Assembly: GCA_902464175.1 (NCBI GenBank)
Contig: CABQHZ010000009.1
Span: forward strand, 1 to 30,383
Direction of reading: 5' to 3'
Source: an uncultured Collinsella sp.
GTDB lineage: Bacteria > Actinomycetota > Coriobacteriia > Coriobacteriales > Coriobacteriaceae
Length of the DNA stretch: 30,383 nucleotides
Positions 22,766 through 30,383 of this stretch are shown here, piece by piece. A program made the position numbers and the translations under genes. Position 1 is the stretch's first letter. Every line of letters starts with the position of its first letter. The notes under the pieces are model-generated. The model was not told where the DNA came from. It worked only from the letters and a program-made list of their open reading frames with translations, and did no database searches.

Positions 22766-24646
22766 ATGTGCGGTTTTGTCGGTTTTGTCGGTGGGACGGA
22801 TAACCAATCCGAGGTGCTCACCAAGATGATGGACCGCATCGTCCATCGTGGTCCCGACATGGGCGGTCAGTTTATCGACGGCCGCGTTGCCCTGGGCTTC
22901 CGCCGCCTGTCGATCCTCGACCTGACCGAGGCCGGCGCTCAGCCCATGGCCAATGAGGACGGCAGCGTCGTTATCGTCTTCAACGGCGAGATCTACAACT
23001 TCCAAGAACTCCGTTCCGAGCTCGAGGCCAAGGGCTACAAGTTCCACTGCGGCGCCGACACCGAGAGCCTCCTGCACGGCTACGAGGAGTGGGGCGAGGC
23101 CGTCCTCGATCGCCTGCGCGGTATGTACGCTTTCGTCATCTGGGACAAGAAGAAGAACAAGCTTTTTGGCGCCCGCGATATCTTTGGCATCAAGCCGCTC
23201 TACTACTATCCCATGGCCGATGCGGGCGACGGCGCTCCGGGCGTGCTTTTTGGTTCCGAGATCAAGAGCTTCCTGGACTACCCGCACTTCCACAAGGCGG
23301 TCAACAAAAAGGCTCTGCGTCCGTACATGACGTTGCAGTATTCGGCAACCGAGGAGACCTTCTTCGAGGGTGTCTACAAGCTGCCGCCGGCGCATTACTT
23401 TACCGTAGACATCCCGACCGGCAAGATGAACATCGAGCGCTACTGGGATTGCGATTACTCTGCCGTCGAGAAGCCGTTCGAGGAGTACGTCGACGAGTTG
23501 GACGAGGTCGTGCACGAGAGCGTCGAGGCCCATCGCATCGCCGACGTCAAGGTCGCGTCGTTCCTCTCCGGCGGCGTCGACTCCAGCTACATCGCCGCTT
23601 GCCTCATGCCCGACAAGACCTTCTCGGTGGGCTTCGATTACAAGAATTTCAACGAGACTAACTACGCCAAGGAGCTTTCCGATAAGCTCGGCGTCGAAAA
23701 CGTTCGCAAGATGATTACCGCCGACGAGTTCTTCGGTGCGCTCGAGGACATCCAGTATCACATGGACGAGCCGCAGTCCAACCTGTCTTCCGTGCCGCTG
23801 TGGTTCTTGGCCGAGATGGCCCGCAAGGACGTCACCGTCGTGCTTTCGGGCGAAGGCGCCGACGAGCTCTTTGGCGGCTACGCCTACTACGAGGACACGG
23901 TCCCAGTCCGCAAGTACAAAAAGATGGTGCCGCTGCCCATCCGTCGCGCGCTCGGTAACCTGGCGCTGCATATGCCGTACTTCAAGGGACATAACTTCCT
24001 GGTCAAGGGTGCCGAGATCCCCGAGAAGTCGTTCCTGGGACAGGCTCTGGTATGGCCGGAGCGCGAGGTCGACGACGTGCTCAAGCCCGAGTACAACACC
24101 GGCGATGGCGCCTTCGAGCTTGCCGCTCCCATCTATGCGCGCGTGAAGGGTCAGCCCGAGCTGGTCAAGAAGCAGTACCTGGACATGAACATGTGGCTCC
24201 CGGGCGACATTCTGCTCAAGGCCGACAAGATGTGCATGGCGCACTCGCTGGAGCTGCGCGTGCCCTTCCTGGACCGCAAAGTCATGGAGTTCGCCGAGCA
24301 CATTCCCGACCGCTACCGCATCAACGAGAACGGCAACAAACAGGTACTCCGCCACGCTGCCAACAAGTCGCTGCCCGATGAGTGGGCCACCCGTCCCAAG
24401 GTGGGCTTCCCGGTGCCGATTGTCTACTGGCTGCGCGAGCAAAAGTGGTACGACTATGTCAAGGAGTACTTCACCGCGCCGTGGGCAAGCGAGTTCTTCG
24501 ATACCGACGAGCTCATGCACCTGCTCGATCTGCACTTTGCGGGCAAGGGCGATTTCCAGCGCAAGATCTATACGCCGCTCGTGTTCCTGGTGTGGTACAA
24601 GCGCTTCTTTATCGACGAGGACCAGCCCGCTGTTCAGGCTGCCTAG
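22766..24646 (+). CDS. asnB: Asparagine synthase (glutamine-hydrolysing)
   Basis: 626 residues behind AGAGGGGAT. The N-terminal glutaminase domain starts MCGFVGFVGG, with nucleophile Cys2 after removal of Met; RRLSILDL, FNGEIYNF and CGADTE are further conserved blocks. The synthetase domain has the PP-loop FLSGGVDSSYIAA (about residue 266 on), SGEGADELFGGY, and LELRVPFLDRKVMEF. It converts aspartate, glutamine and ATP to asparagine. Its own promoter and terminator flank it, so it appears to be a single-gene unit. Similar proteins also amidate cell-wall or natural-product substrates, but this sequence looks like the canonical enzyme. Confidence 0.94.
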   Translation: MCGFVGFVGGTDNQSEVLTKMMDRIVHRGPDMGGQFIDGRVALGFRRLSILDLTEAGAQPMANEDGSVVIVFNGEIYNFQELRSELEAKGYKFHCGADTESLLHGYEEWGEAVLDRLRGMYAFVIWDKKKNKLFGARDIFGIKPLYYYPMADAGDGAPGVLFGSEIKSFLDYPHFHKAVNKKALRPYMTLQYSATEETFFEGVYKLPPAHYFTVDIPTGKMNIERYWDCDYSAVEKPFEEYVDELDEVVHESVEAHRIADVKVASFLSGGVDSSYIAACLMPDKTFSVGFDYKNFNETNYAKELSDKLGVENVRKMITADEFFGALEDIQYHMDEPQSNLSSVPLWFLAEMARKDVTVVLSGEGADELFGGYAYYEDTVPVRKYKKMVPLPIRRALGNLALHMPYFKGHNFLVKGAEIPEKSFLGQALVWPEREVDDVLKPEYNTGDGAFELAAPIYARVKGQPELVKKQYLDMNMWLPGDILLKADKMCMAHSLELRVPFLDRKVMEFAEHIPDRYRINENGNKQVLRHAANKSLPDEWATRPKVGFPVPIVYWLREQKWYDYVKEYFTAPWASEFFDTDELMHLLDLHFAGKGDFQRKIYTPLVFLVWYKRFFIDEDQPAVQAA

Positions 24647-24671
24647 CCTCGGCTTACGAACGCCTGCGCGT

Positions 24672-24696
24672 AACGGCTCCTCCGGGAGCCGTTTTT
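24672..24696 (+). terminator. Intrinsic terminator after asnB
   Basis: AACGGCTCC-TCCG-GGAGCCGTT followed by TTT: a 9-bp perfect stem with a tetraloop and a run of five T. Confidence 0.9.
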
Positions 24697-24722
24697 GCGT
24701 GGGTGCGTTTCAGTTACTATAA
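24695..24722 (+). promoter_or_regulatory. Candidate promoter of the murE-type gene
   Basis: TTGCGT (24695-24700), overlapping the end of the T-run of the asnB terminator, is followed after 16 bases by TACTAT (24717-24722). TATAAA at 24720 is an alternative -10. Confidence 0.45.
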
Positions 24723-24758
24723 AAACCGTCCCTGCCAAATGGCTGAGAAAGGTGAAAG

Positions 24759-26321
24759 ATGCACCATTCGGATTCCGCGACCGTGACCACGGTCGATACG
24801 CTTGCCAAGCTTCTCGACGTGTGCGGCGAGCTGCGCGCATCAGAGCAGGTTGACGAGCGTGCCGTGACCGGCTGCTCGTTTGATTCGCGCGCGGTCTCGG
24901 CAGGTGACGTGTTCTTTTGCAAAGGTGCTGCCTTTAAGCCCGCGTTTTTGAGCATGGCGCTCGATGCGGGTGCCGTCGCATTTGTGTGCGAAGAGTCGCT
25001 GGTCGAGTCTCTGGAGCCGCTGGCGCAGGAGAGCGGTGCTGCGATGCTGGTTGTTGATAGCGTTCGCACGGCCATGGCCCTGTTGCCGCCGGAGGTCTAC
25101 GACCGTCCCGACCACGACGTCAAGATCGTGGGCATCACCGGTACCAAGGGAAAGACCACGGCCGCTTTTATGCTTCAGTCCATCATCAAGGCAGCGGGCG
25201 AATCCTGCGGCATGATCGGCTCGGTGAGTACCGACGATGGCATCGAGTGCTACGAGAGCACCAATACTACGCCCGAGGCCCCCGAGGTCTGGCGCCATAT
25301 CGCCAACTGCCGCACGTCCGGTCGCCAGTCCATGGTCATGGAGGTCTCGAGCCAGGCGCTCAAGTACCAACGCGTCGAGAATCTGCCGTTTGACGTGGCG
25401 TGCTTCCTCAACATCGGCCGCGACCACATCTCGCCGATCGAACACCCCACGTTTGAGGATTATTTTGAGAGCAAACTCAGGATCTTTGACCAGGCAAAGA
25501 CCGCCGTGGTGAATCTGGGCACCGAAGAGGTCGACCGTGTGCTAGAGGCAGCGTCGACGGCCGAGCGCTTGGTGACCGTTGGCGTCGAGCATCCCGAGGC
25601 AAGCCTGTGGGCAAGCGATGTCCGCATGGTCGGCTTTAACATCGAGTTTAACCTGCATGGCCTGTGTGCCGACGAGTCCGAGGCGGGGGAGAAGGTCCTG
25701 CTGGGTATTGCGGGCGACTTTAACGTGGAGAACGCGCTGGTCGCTATCGCCGCCGCGCGCGAGATCGGCATCGGTATCGAGGCTATCGAGAAGGGCCTCT
25801 CCAAACTGCGTGTGCCGGGCCGTATGGAGGTCGTGGAGTCGAAGGACGGCCGCGTGATCTGCGTCGTTGACTATGCGCACAACCAGCTTTCGTTCCGTTC
25901 GCTTTTCTCATCGGTCAAGCGCGCGTTTCCCGCCAGCCCCGTCATTGCTCTGTTTGGCGCCGCCGGCGGCAAGGCGCAGGAGCGCCGCGAGCAGCTTCCG
26001 CGCGAGGCCGCACCATATTCCGACCTGATGATCTTTGCCAACGAGGACCCGGCTCACGAGGACCCGATGAAGGTCTGTCGCGAGCTTGCCGAGCATGTTC
26101 CCGACGATACGCCGAACAAGATCATCCTCGATCGCGAAGCCGCTGTGCATGCGGCGTTCAAGGCGGCGCGCGAGGAATACGTCAGCCCCGATGCGCCCAC
26201 CATCGTCTTGCTGCTGGCAAAGGGCGACGAGGAGCTCATGCACGTGGGTGACGAGTTCGTGCCCATCGAGAGCGACCTTTCACTGGCCAATCGTTTAATC
26301 GATGTTGTCCAGTTTGACTAA
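24759..26321 (+). CDS. murE: MurE-type UDP-MurNAc-tripeptide ligase
   Basis: 520 residues with AAAGGTGA before the ATG. The N-terminal UDP-binding domain has CSFDSRAVSAGDVFFCKGA. The central domain carries the ATP loop GITGTKGKTT, then STNTTPEAPE, MEVSSQALKYQRVE, FLNIGRDHISPIEHPTFEDYF with the modified-lysine region, and the C-terminal domain has VDYAHNQLSFRSLF. It adds the third residue to UDP-MurNAc-Ala-Glu in the cytoplasm. The amino-acid-recognition motif is NEDPAHEDP (428-436) instead of DNPR, the mark of diaminopimelate enzymes. The substrate is thus probably lysine or ornithine (inference). Confidence 0.9.
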   Translation: MHHSDSATVTTVDTLAKLLDVCGELRASEQVDERAVTGCSFDSRAVSAGDVFFCKGAAFKPAFLSMALDAGAVAFVCEESLVESLEPLAQESGAAMLVVDSVRTAMALLPPEVYDRPDHDVKIVGITGTKGKTTAAFMLQSIIKAAGESCGMIGSVSTDDGIECYESTNTTPEAPEVWRHIANCRTSGRQSMVMEVSSQALKYQRVENLPFDVACFLNIGRDHISPIEHPTFEDYFESKLRIFDQAKTAVVNLGTEEVDRVLEAASTAERLVTVGVEHPEASLWASDVRMVGFNIEFNLHGLCADESEAGEKVLLGIAGDFNVENALVAIAAAREIGIGIEAIEKGLSKLRVPGRMEVVESKDGRVICVVDYAHNQLSFRSLFSSVKRAFPASPVIALFGAAGGKAQERREQLPREAAPYSDLMIFANEDPAHEDPMKVCRELAEHVPDDTPNKIILDREAAVHAAFKAAREEYVSPDAPTIVLLLAKGDEELMHVGDEFVPIESDLSLANRLIDVVQFD

Positions 26322-26432
26322 TAAACTGCGATAGCGGAGGCGTCCTGAGCGCGCTGTCGTCCCAAGTGCGTTTCCCCTCAAGCGGGGCGCGCCGCGTAAG
26401 ACCAGAAGCCCCTTCAACGTAATGGAGTGACC

Positions 26433-27344
26433 ATGTCCCACAATACCCTGCCGACCGTTGCCGAGCTTTCGGGCGAGATGCGCGAGCGCTTGGCCAAGGT
26501 CAAGTACGTCTTTACCGACCTAGATGCCACGATGCTCGCACCCGGCTCGTGCGTGCTGCGCGACAACGACGGCAACCCCTCGACCAAACTCGTCGAGGCC
26601 GTCGTGGCACTTGCCCGCGCTGGTATTCAGGTGGTTCCCACCTCGGGCCGCAACCGTACCATGATCCACGAGGACGCGCGCGTGCTCGGCCTCAACTCTT
26701 ACATTGGTGAGATGGGCGGCCTGGTCATGTACGACCTCAAAGCCAACGATTGGGAGTATCTGACTGGCGACATGCCTTACGACCCCGTCTGCGGCCTTAC
26801 TCCGCACCAGGTGATCGAGCAGACCGGCGTGTGCGAGAAGATCCTCGCCCGCTGGCCGCACAAGATCGAGTACCACAACGACATGTCGACCGGCTACAAA
26901 TACCGTGAGGTCACCGTCGGCATGCGCGGCGATGTGCCCGACGATGAGGTCCAGGCCATCCTGGACGAGGCCGGCTGCGGTCTGATCTGGGCTTGCAACG
27001 GCCATCTGACTCACCTGTCCAAGCCGACGACGCTCGAGCTCGATTGCGTCGAGGACGGTCGCGCCTTCAACATCAACCCCGCGGGTCTCAACAAGGGCGT
27101 TGCCATTGCGCGCTTCTGCGAGCACCTGGGGATCGAGCGCGAGGAGACGCTCGCGCTCGGCGACTCCGAGTCCGACTTCTACATGGCCGATCACGTGGGC
27201 ACGTTCTGCCTGGTCGAGAATGGCCTGACGAGCGCCGGCGCGCCCGAGTTCCTGGCTGCTTGCGAGAACGCTTTCGTTACGCGCGGCAAAATTGTCGACG
27301 GTTGGGCGGCGACGGCAGAGCTGCTGGTCGCGGCGCGTTCGTAG
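26433..27344 (+). CDS. HAD-superfamily hydrolase (Cof/phosphatase IIB type)
   Basis: 303 residues from ATG 26433, with TGGAGTG upstream; ATG 26427 is less well placed. HAD motif I is FTDLDATML (Asp29, Asp31), with Ala where most have Gly. Motif II is PTSGRN, motif III involves NKGVAI, and motif IV is ALGDSESDFYMAD. A cap domain lies between, as in the IIB subfamily that includes sugar-phosphate and mannosyl-3-phosphoglycerate phosphatases. The substrate is unknown. It sits between murE and murI with short gaps and no terminator, so co-transcription is likely and a role connected with wall precursors is possible. Confidence 0.87.
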   Translation: MSHNTLPTVAELSGEMRERLAKVKYVFTDLDATMLAPGSCVLRDNDGNPSTKLVEAVVALARAGIQVVPTSGRNRTMIHEDARVLGLNSYIGEMGGLVMYDLKANDWEYLTGDMPYDPVCGLTPHQVIEQTGVCEKILARWPHKIEYHNDMSTGYKYREVTVGMRGDVPDDEVQAILDEAGCGLIWACNGHLTHLSKPTTLELDCVEDGRAFNINPAGLNKGVAIARFCEHLGIEREETLALGDSESDFYMADHVGTFCLVENGLTSAGAPEFLAACENAFVTRGKIVDGWAATAELLVAARS

Positions 27345-27395
27345 CGCGGCGTCGCCGCACTTGGATATGTCTTTTCGAGAGAGACTGGTGAGGTA

Positions 27396-28280
27396 ATGTC
27401 CGATATCGAGAATCCGGCAGGCGACACGCGCCCGATCGGTGTGTTCGATTCTGGCCTGGGCGGTCTGACGGTTGCGCGCGCCATCGCGACGGCGCTGCCG
27501 CACGAGTCCGTCTACTACTTCGGCGACACCAAACGCTGCCCCTACGGCACGCGCACCGAGGATGAGGTGCGCTCGTTTGCGTTGCAGGCGGGCCGTTGGC
27601 TGTCGAAGCACGACGTCAAGATTATGGTCATCGCCTGCAACACGGCGACAGCTGCGGCCTTACGTCTGGCCCAGCAGGTGCTCGACGTTCCCGTGATCGG
27701 CGTGATCGCGCCGGGTGCCCGTGCGGCAATCAACAGCACCCGTTCGCGTCGCGTGGGCGTGCTCGCCACCAACCTCACCATTCGCTCGGGCGCTTACACG
27801 CGCGCCATTCAGGATCTAGATGCCGGCGTCGACGTATACGGCTGCCCCGCCTCGAGCTTTGTCGAGGTTGTCGAACACGAGCTCGCCTCGGGTGCGCATC
27901 TGCAAGAGCAGTGGCTTGAGAACGAGGACATCTTCGATACGCCTGCCGTGCGTGCGCTGGTGGGTGCCACGGTTGAGCCACTGCGCGACCACGGTATCGA
28001 TACCGTGGTGCTCGGCTGTACGCATTTTCCGCTGTTGGTGGGACCTATCCGCCATGCGCTGGGGTCTGGGGTGCGCGTCGTGAGTTCCGCCGAGGAGACC
28101 ACACGAGAGCTGACCGATATCCTCACGCGCCGCGAGCAGCTGGCGGGTGACGCCGCCGAGCCGCAGCATCGTTTTGCCACGACGGCCGATAACATTGCCG
28201 AGTTTGCGGTGGCGGGCAGCTTTATCTTTGGTCAGCCGCTCAAGAGCATCGAACATATCGATATCGATGAGCTGGAATAG
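27396..28280 (+). CDS. murI: Glutamate racemase
   Basis: 294 residues; GGTGAGG lies just before the ATG. The active-site motifs are complete: GVFDSGLGGLTVA with the substrate-binding Asp-Ser, ACNTATAAAL with the first catalytic Cys, and LGCTHFPLL with the second. FGDTKRCPYG is the loop found in all family members. It supplies D-glutamate for the second position of the peptidoglycan stem peptide, immediately before the MurE step encoded upstream. The C-terminus carries about 15 extra residues. Confidence 0.96.
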   Translation: MSDIENPAGDTRPIGVFDSGLGGLTVARAIATALPHESVYYFGDTKRCPYGTRTEDEVRSFALQAGRWLSKHDVKIMVIACNTATAAALRLAQQVLDVPVIGVIAPGARAAINSTRSRRVGVLATNLTIRSGAYTRAIQDLDAGVDVYGCPASSFVEVVEHELASGAHLQEQWLENEDIFDTPAVRALVGATVEPLRDHGIDTVVLGCTHFPLLVGPIRHALGSGVRVVSSAEETTRELTDILTRREQLAGDAAEPQHRFATTADNIAEFAVAGSFIFGQPLKSIEHIDIDELE

Positions 28281-28334
28281 ATGTAAGGCAGCCGCCAAAG
28301 CCTTCGCCACATCTTTTGCCGAAAGGATATTTCT

Positions 28335-29060
28335 ATGGAGTACATGCAGGTCAACCGCGCCAACGGCCGCGCCGCCAACGAGTTGCGTCCCGTTAAGCTC
28401 ACCCGTGGCGTCATGAAGCACGCCCACGGTTCGTGCTTGGCCGAGTTCGGCGACACGCGCGTGCTGTGCGCCGCCACCATCGAGGAGGGCGTGCCGGGCT
28501 GGCGAAAGGGAGCTAAGGCCGGCTGGGTGACCGCGGAATACGCCATGCTGCCGACGTCGACCGGCAAGCGCTGCAAGCGCGAACACGCCAACCGCAAGGG
28601 CCGCTCCATGGAGATCGAGCGCCTCATTGGCCGCAGCCTGCGTACCGTCGTCAACATGAAAGCGCTCGGCGAGTACACCGTCACCGTCGACTGCGATGTG
28701 ATTCAGGCCGATGGCGGTACGCGTACGGCGAGCATTACCGGCGCCTGGGTGGCGCTGCACGACGCCCTCGCCATGTGGGTCGAGGCGGGTAAGCTCGAGC
28801 GCATCCCGCTCACAGGCCAGGTTGCCGCGATTTCCATGGGCGTTGTCGACGGCAATACGCTGCTTGACCTCGATTATTCCGAGGACAGCCATGCCGAGGT
28901 CGACATGAACCTCGTCGCCACCGACACCGGTGAGATGATCGAGCTCCAGGGCACCGGCGAGCAAGCGCCCTTCGACCGCAAACGCCTCAACGCCCTGCTC
29001 GACCTGGGCGACAAAGGCATCGCCGAGCTCATCGAGCTCCAGCGCCAGGCCCTCGCCTAA
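28335..29060 (+). CDS. rph: Ribonuclease PH
   Basis: 241 residues starting at ATG 28335, with GAAAGGAT seven bases upstream; ATG 28344 is a possible second start. Family blocks: NELRPVKLTRGVMKHAHGSCLAEFGDTRVLC, of which LTRGVMKHAHGS and FGDTRVLC are most typical, the RKGRSMEIERLIGRSLR block, DCDVIQADGGTRTASITG with the phosphate and catalytic residues, and LDYSEDSHAEVDMN. It trims the 3' ends of tRNA precursors by phosphorolysis as a hexamer. It is often found next to rdgB, as here. Confidence 0.97.
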   Translation: MEYMQVNRANGRAANELRPVKLTRGVMKHAHGSCLAEFGDTRVLCAATIEEGVPGWRKGAKAGWVTAEYAMLPTSTGKRCKREHANRKGRSMEIERLIGRSLRTVVNMKALGEYTVTVDCDVIQADGGTRTASITGAWVALHDALAMWVEAGKLERIPLTGQVAAISMGVVDGNTLLDLDYSEDSHAEVDMNLVATDTGEMIELQGTGEQAPFDRKRLNALLDLGDKGIAELIELQRQALA

Positions 29061-29111
29061 CCTACCAAAAAGTGACAGGTTTATTTTGGCAGGTTTTATC
29101 TGGGAAAACGT
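29061..29111 (+). repeat. 51-bp intergenic repeat, copy 2 (REP-like)
   Basis: Matches 3390-3440 at 47 of 51 positions and again starts on the first base after a stop codon (that of rph). CCAAAA (29065-29070) and TTTTGG (29084-29089) can pair around GTGACAGGTTT. Confidence 0.85.
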
Positions 29112-29203
29112 CGAAGTATAAGACTGCCGTTGATTGAGAGGGGAGAGGCGGAGGCCCTCGTCGCCCTCGGCGCGGCATTGCTATAGAGACAAGGAGACCA
29201 CTC

Positions 29204-29845
29204 ATGGCACTTGAGAAGATCGACATCGACACCCTCGACCCGGCGGCGACCATTGTCGTGGCAACGGGCAACGCCCATAAGCTCACCGAGATCGAGGCCA
29301 TTTTGGGCAAGGTCATGCCCGAGGTTCGCTTTGTGGCGCTCGGCCAGCTGGGCGATTTTGAGGATCCCGAGGAAAACGGCACGACGTTTTTGGAGAACGC
29401 CATCATCAAGGCGCAGGCTGCCGTCGAAGAGACGGGGCTCATGGCCATTGCCGACGATTCGGGCCTGGTCGTCGACGCGCTGGACGGTGAGCCCGGTGTG
29501 TATAGCGCGCGCTACGCGGGCGTTCACGGCGACGATGCCGCCAACAACGCCAAGCTGCTCGTGAATCTGGAGGGCGTGGCCGACGAGGACCGCACTGCGC
29601 GCTTTATGAGCGTCGTCGCGCTCATCGATACGGACGGCCTGGTCACCTATGGCGAGGGCGCCTGCGAGGGCACTATCGCACACGAGGGCCGCGGCGATCA
29701 CGGCTTTGGCTACGACCCGCTGTTCCTGCCGGTCGACACGCCGGGCAAGACCATGGCCGAGCTGACGGCGGACGAGAAGAACGCCATCAGCCATCGATTC
29801 CATGCGCTCGAGCACCTATCCGCCAAACTGACGGGCGAGGAGTAG
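29204..29845 (+). CDS. rdgB: XTP/dITP diphosphatase (RdgB/HAM1)
   Basis: 213 residues behind AAGGAGA. Motifs: VVATGNAHKLTEIEAIL, GTTFLENAIIKAQAA, the metal and catalytic IADDSGLVVDAL, GEGACEGTIAHEGRGDHGFGYDPLF (GFGYDPLF being the base-recognition block) and SHRFHALEHL. It removes deaminated purine nucleotides (dITP, XTP) so that they are not incorporated into nucleic acids. The first 15 residues are an extra segment before the first strand. Three bases separate its stop from dtd, implying one transcript. Confidence 0.96.
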   Translation: MALEKIDIDTLDPAATIVVATGNAHKLTEIEAILGKVMPEVRFVALGQLGDFEDPEENGTTFLENAIIKAQAAVEETGLMAIADDSGLVVDALDGEPGVYSARYAGVHGDDAANNAKLLVNLEGVADEDRTARFMSVVALIDTDGLVTYGEGACEGTIAHEGRGDHGFGYDPLFLPVDTPGKTMAELTADEKNAISHRFHALEHLSAKLTGEE

Positions 29846-29848
29846 GCC

Positions 29849-30295
29849 GTGCGCGCGGTGGTGCAGCGCGTGCTCAACGCCGGCGTGACGGTCGACGGCG
29901 AGTGCGTGGGTCGCATTGGACGCGGCTACCTGGTGCTGCTGGGTGTGGGCCATGGCGATACGCGTGCCGAGGCCGACAAGCTGTGGGGCAAGCTCCGCGG
30001 GCTGCGTATCAACGAGGACGAGAACGGCAAGACCAATCTGGCGCTTGCCGATGTCGACGGCGAGATGCTCGTGGTGTCGCAGTTCACGCTGTTCGCTGAC
30101 TGCCGCCACGGTCGCCGTCCGTCGTTTACCGATGCAGGCGCGCCCGATGTTGCCAACGAGCTCTACGAGTACTTCCTGACGCTCGTTCGTCAAGATGTCG
30201 AACACGTGGCGCACGGCATCTTTGGCGCCGATATGAAAGTCGACCTCGTCAACGACGGCCCATTCACCATCGTCCTCGATACCGACAATCTGTAA
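29849..30295 (+). CDS. dtd: D-aminoacyl-tRNA deacylase
   Basis: 148 residues from GTG 29849, with GAGGAG just upstream. The N-terminus MRAVVQRV, the catalytic-site SQFTLFADCRHGRRPSF, and the Gly-cisPro region NDGPFTIVLDTD identify the family. The dimeric enzyme removes D-amino acids, and glycine from tRNA-Ala, without using side-chain chemistry. It forms a tight pair with rdgB. Confidence 0.97.
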   Translation: MRAVVQRVLNAGVTVDGECVGRIGRGYLVLLGVGHGDTRAEADKLWGKLRGLRINEDENGKTNLALADVDGEMLVVSQFTLFADCRHGRRPSFTDAGAPDVANELYEYFLTLVRQDVEHVAHGIFGADMKVDLVNDGPFTIVLDTDNL

Positions 30296-30312
30296 GTAGC
30301 CAAATTAGCTAC

Positions 30313-30342
30313 TTGCGCGTGGTCGCAACAGGGTGCTATAGT
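30313..30342 (+). promoter_or_regulatory. Strong promoter at the right edge
   Basis: TTGCGC (30313-30318), an 18-base spacer and an extended -10 TGCTATAGT (30334-30342) drive + transcription beyond the window. Confidence 0.6.
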
Positions 30343-30362
30343 ATTAGAGTTTTGTCTATCTT

Positions 30363-30382
30363 AGGGGTATTATCCCCTTTTT
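30363..30382 (+). terminator. Small hairpin with T-run just downstream of the edge promoter
   Basis: AGGGG-TATTAT-CCCCT plus T-run (five T in total). It lies about 15 bases after the predicted start site. The stem has only five pairs, so it may be an attenuator, a 5'-end stabiliser or chance. Confidence 0.35.
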
Positions 30383-30383
30383 G

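Noticed and set aside
22721..24535. 604-residue open frame opposite asnB
   Set aside because: Shadow of asnB caused by codon bias; no recognisable protein motifs.
1..30383. CRISPR array, toxin-antitoxin pair, retron or other defence system
   Set aside because: No regularly spaced direct repeats and no relevant protein motifs; all large frames are explained by housekeeping or transport genes.

Overview
The window looks like a chromosomal segment from a high-GC Gram-positive bacterium of the Coriobacteriia, most likely Collinsella or a close relative. This is inferred from gene content, strong G/C third-position bias and the style of the intergenic repeats; no database search was possible. Nearly all genes lie on the + strand. 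The exceptions are an M20-family amidohydrolase (6148-7611) and a tRNA-Val (22503-22578). I see no phage, insertion sequence, CRISPR array or recognisable defence system. The accessory interest lies mostly between the genes.

Layout. 1-776: 3' end of a DUF6020-like membrane protein. 941-1747: yebC, closed by a terminator. 1914-3389: an envelope-stress cluster (AmaP-like, DUF2273, Asp23). 3596-4618: a YitT-family membrane protein. 4769-6007: a zinc-ribbon DUF4013-like membrane protein with a Pro/Glu-rich tail. 6148-7611 (-) and 7780-9417 (+): divergent M20 and YtcJ-like amidohydrolases. 9924-11951: groES-groEL. 12328-12507: an FMN riboswitch in front of ribU, a fused two-domain ECF ATPase, ecfT and two small FMN-binding split-barrel proteins. 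17000-21889: argC-argJ-argB-argD behind a tandem ARG-box operator. 22503-22578: tRNA-Val. 22766-24646: asnB. 24759-28280: a murE-type ligase, a HAD phosphatase and murI. 28335-30295: rph, rdgB and dtd. At the right edge a strong promoter is followed at once by a small hairpin and T-run.

How the genes work together. The ECF block imports riboflavin, is switched by FMN, and appears to continue into two flavin-type proteins. The arg genes make ornithine by the acetyl-cycling route; argF/G/H are not here. The nearby Mur ligase lacks the DNPR signature of diaminopimelate-adding enzymes, so ornithine could feed the cell wall as well as arginine; this is a hypothesis. MurE and MurI both serve peptidoglycan precursor synthesis. 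Rph, RdgB and Dtd form an RNA, nucleotide and tRNA quality-control group.

The least explained structures are two large multi-tier palindromes on either side of groESL (about 9568-9795 and 11950-12137), a repeated hairpin element that abuts stop codons (778, 3390, 29061), a 212-bp foldback element (22009-22220), and a duplicated 3' end of tRNA-Val with its terminator (22244-22335 and 22431-22520). I consider these the best leads, but I cannot show that any of them is a new functional system.
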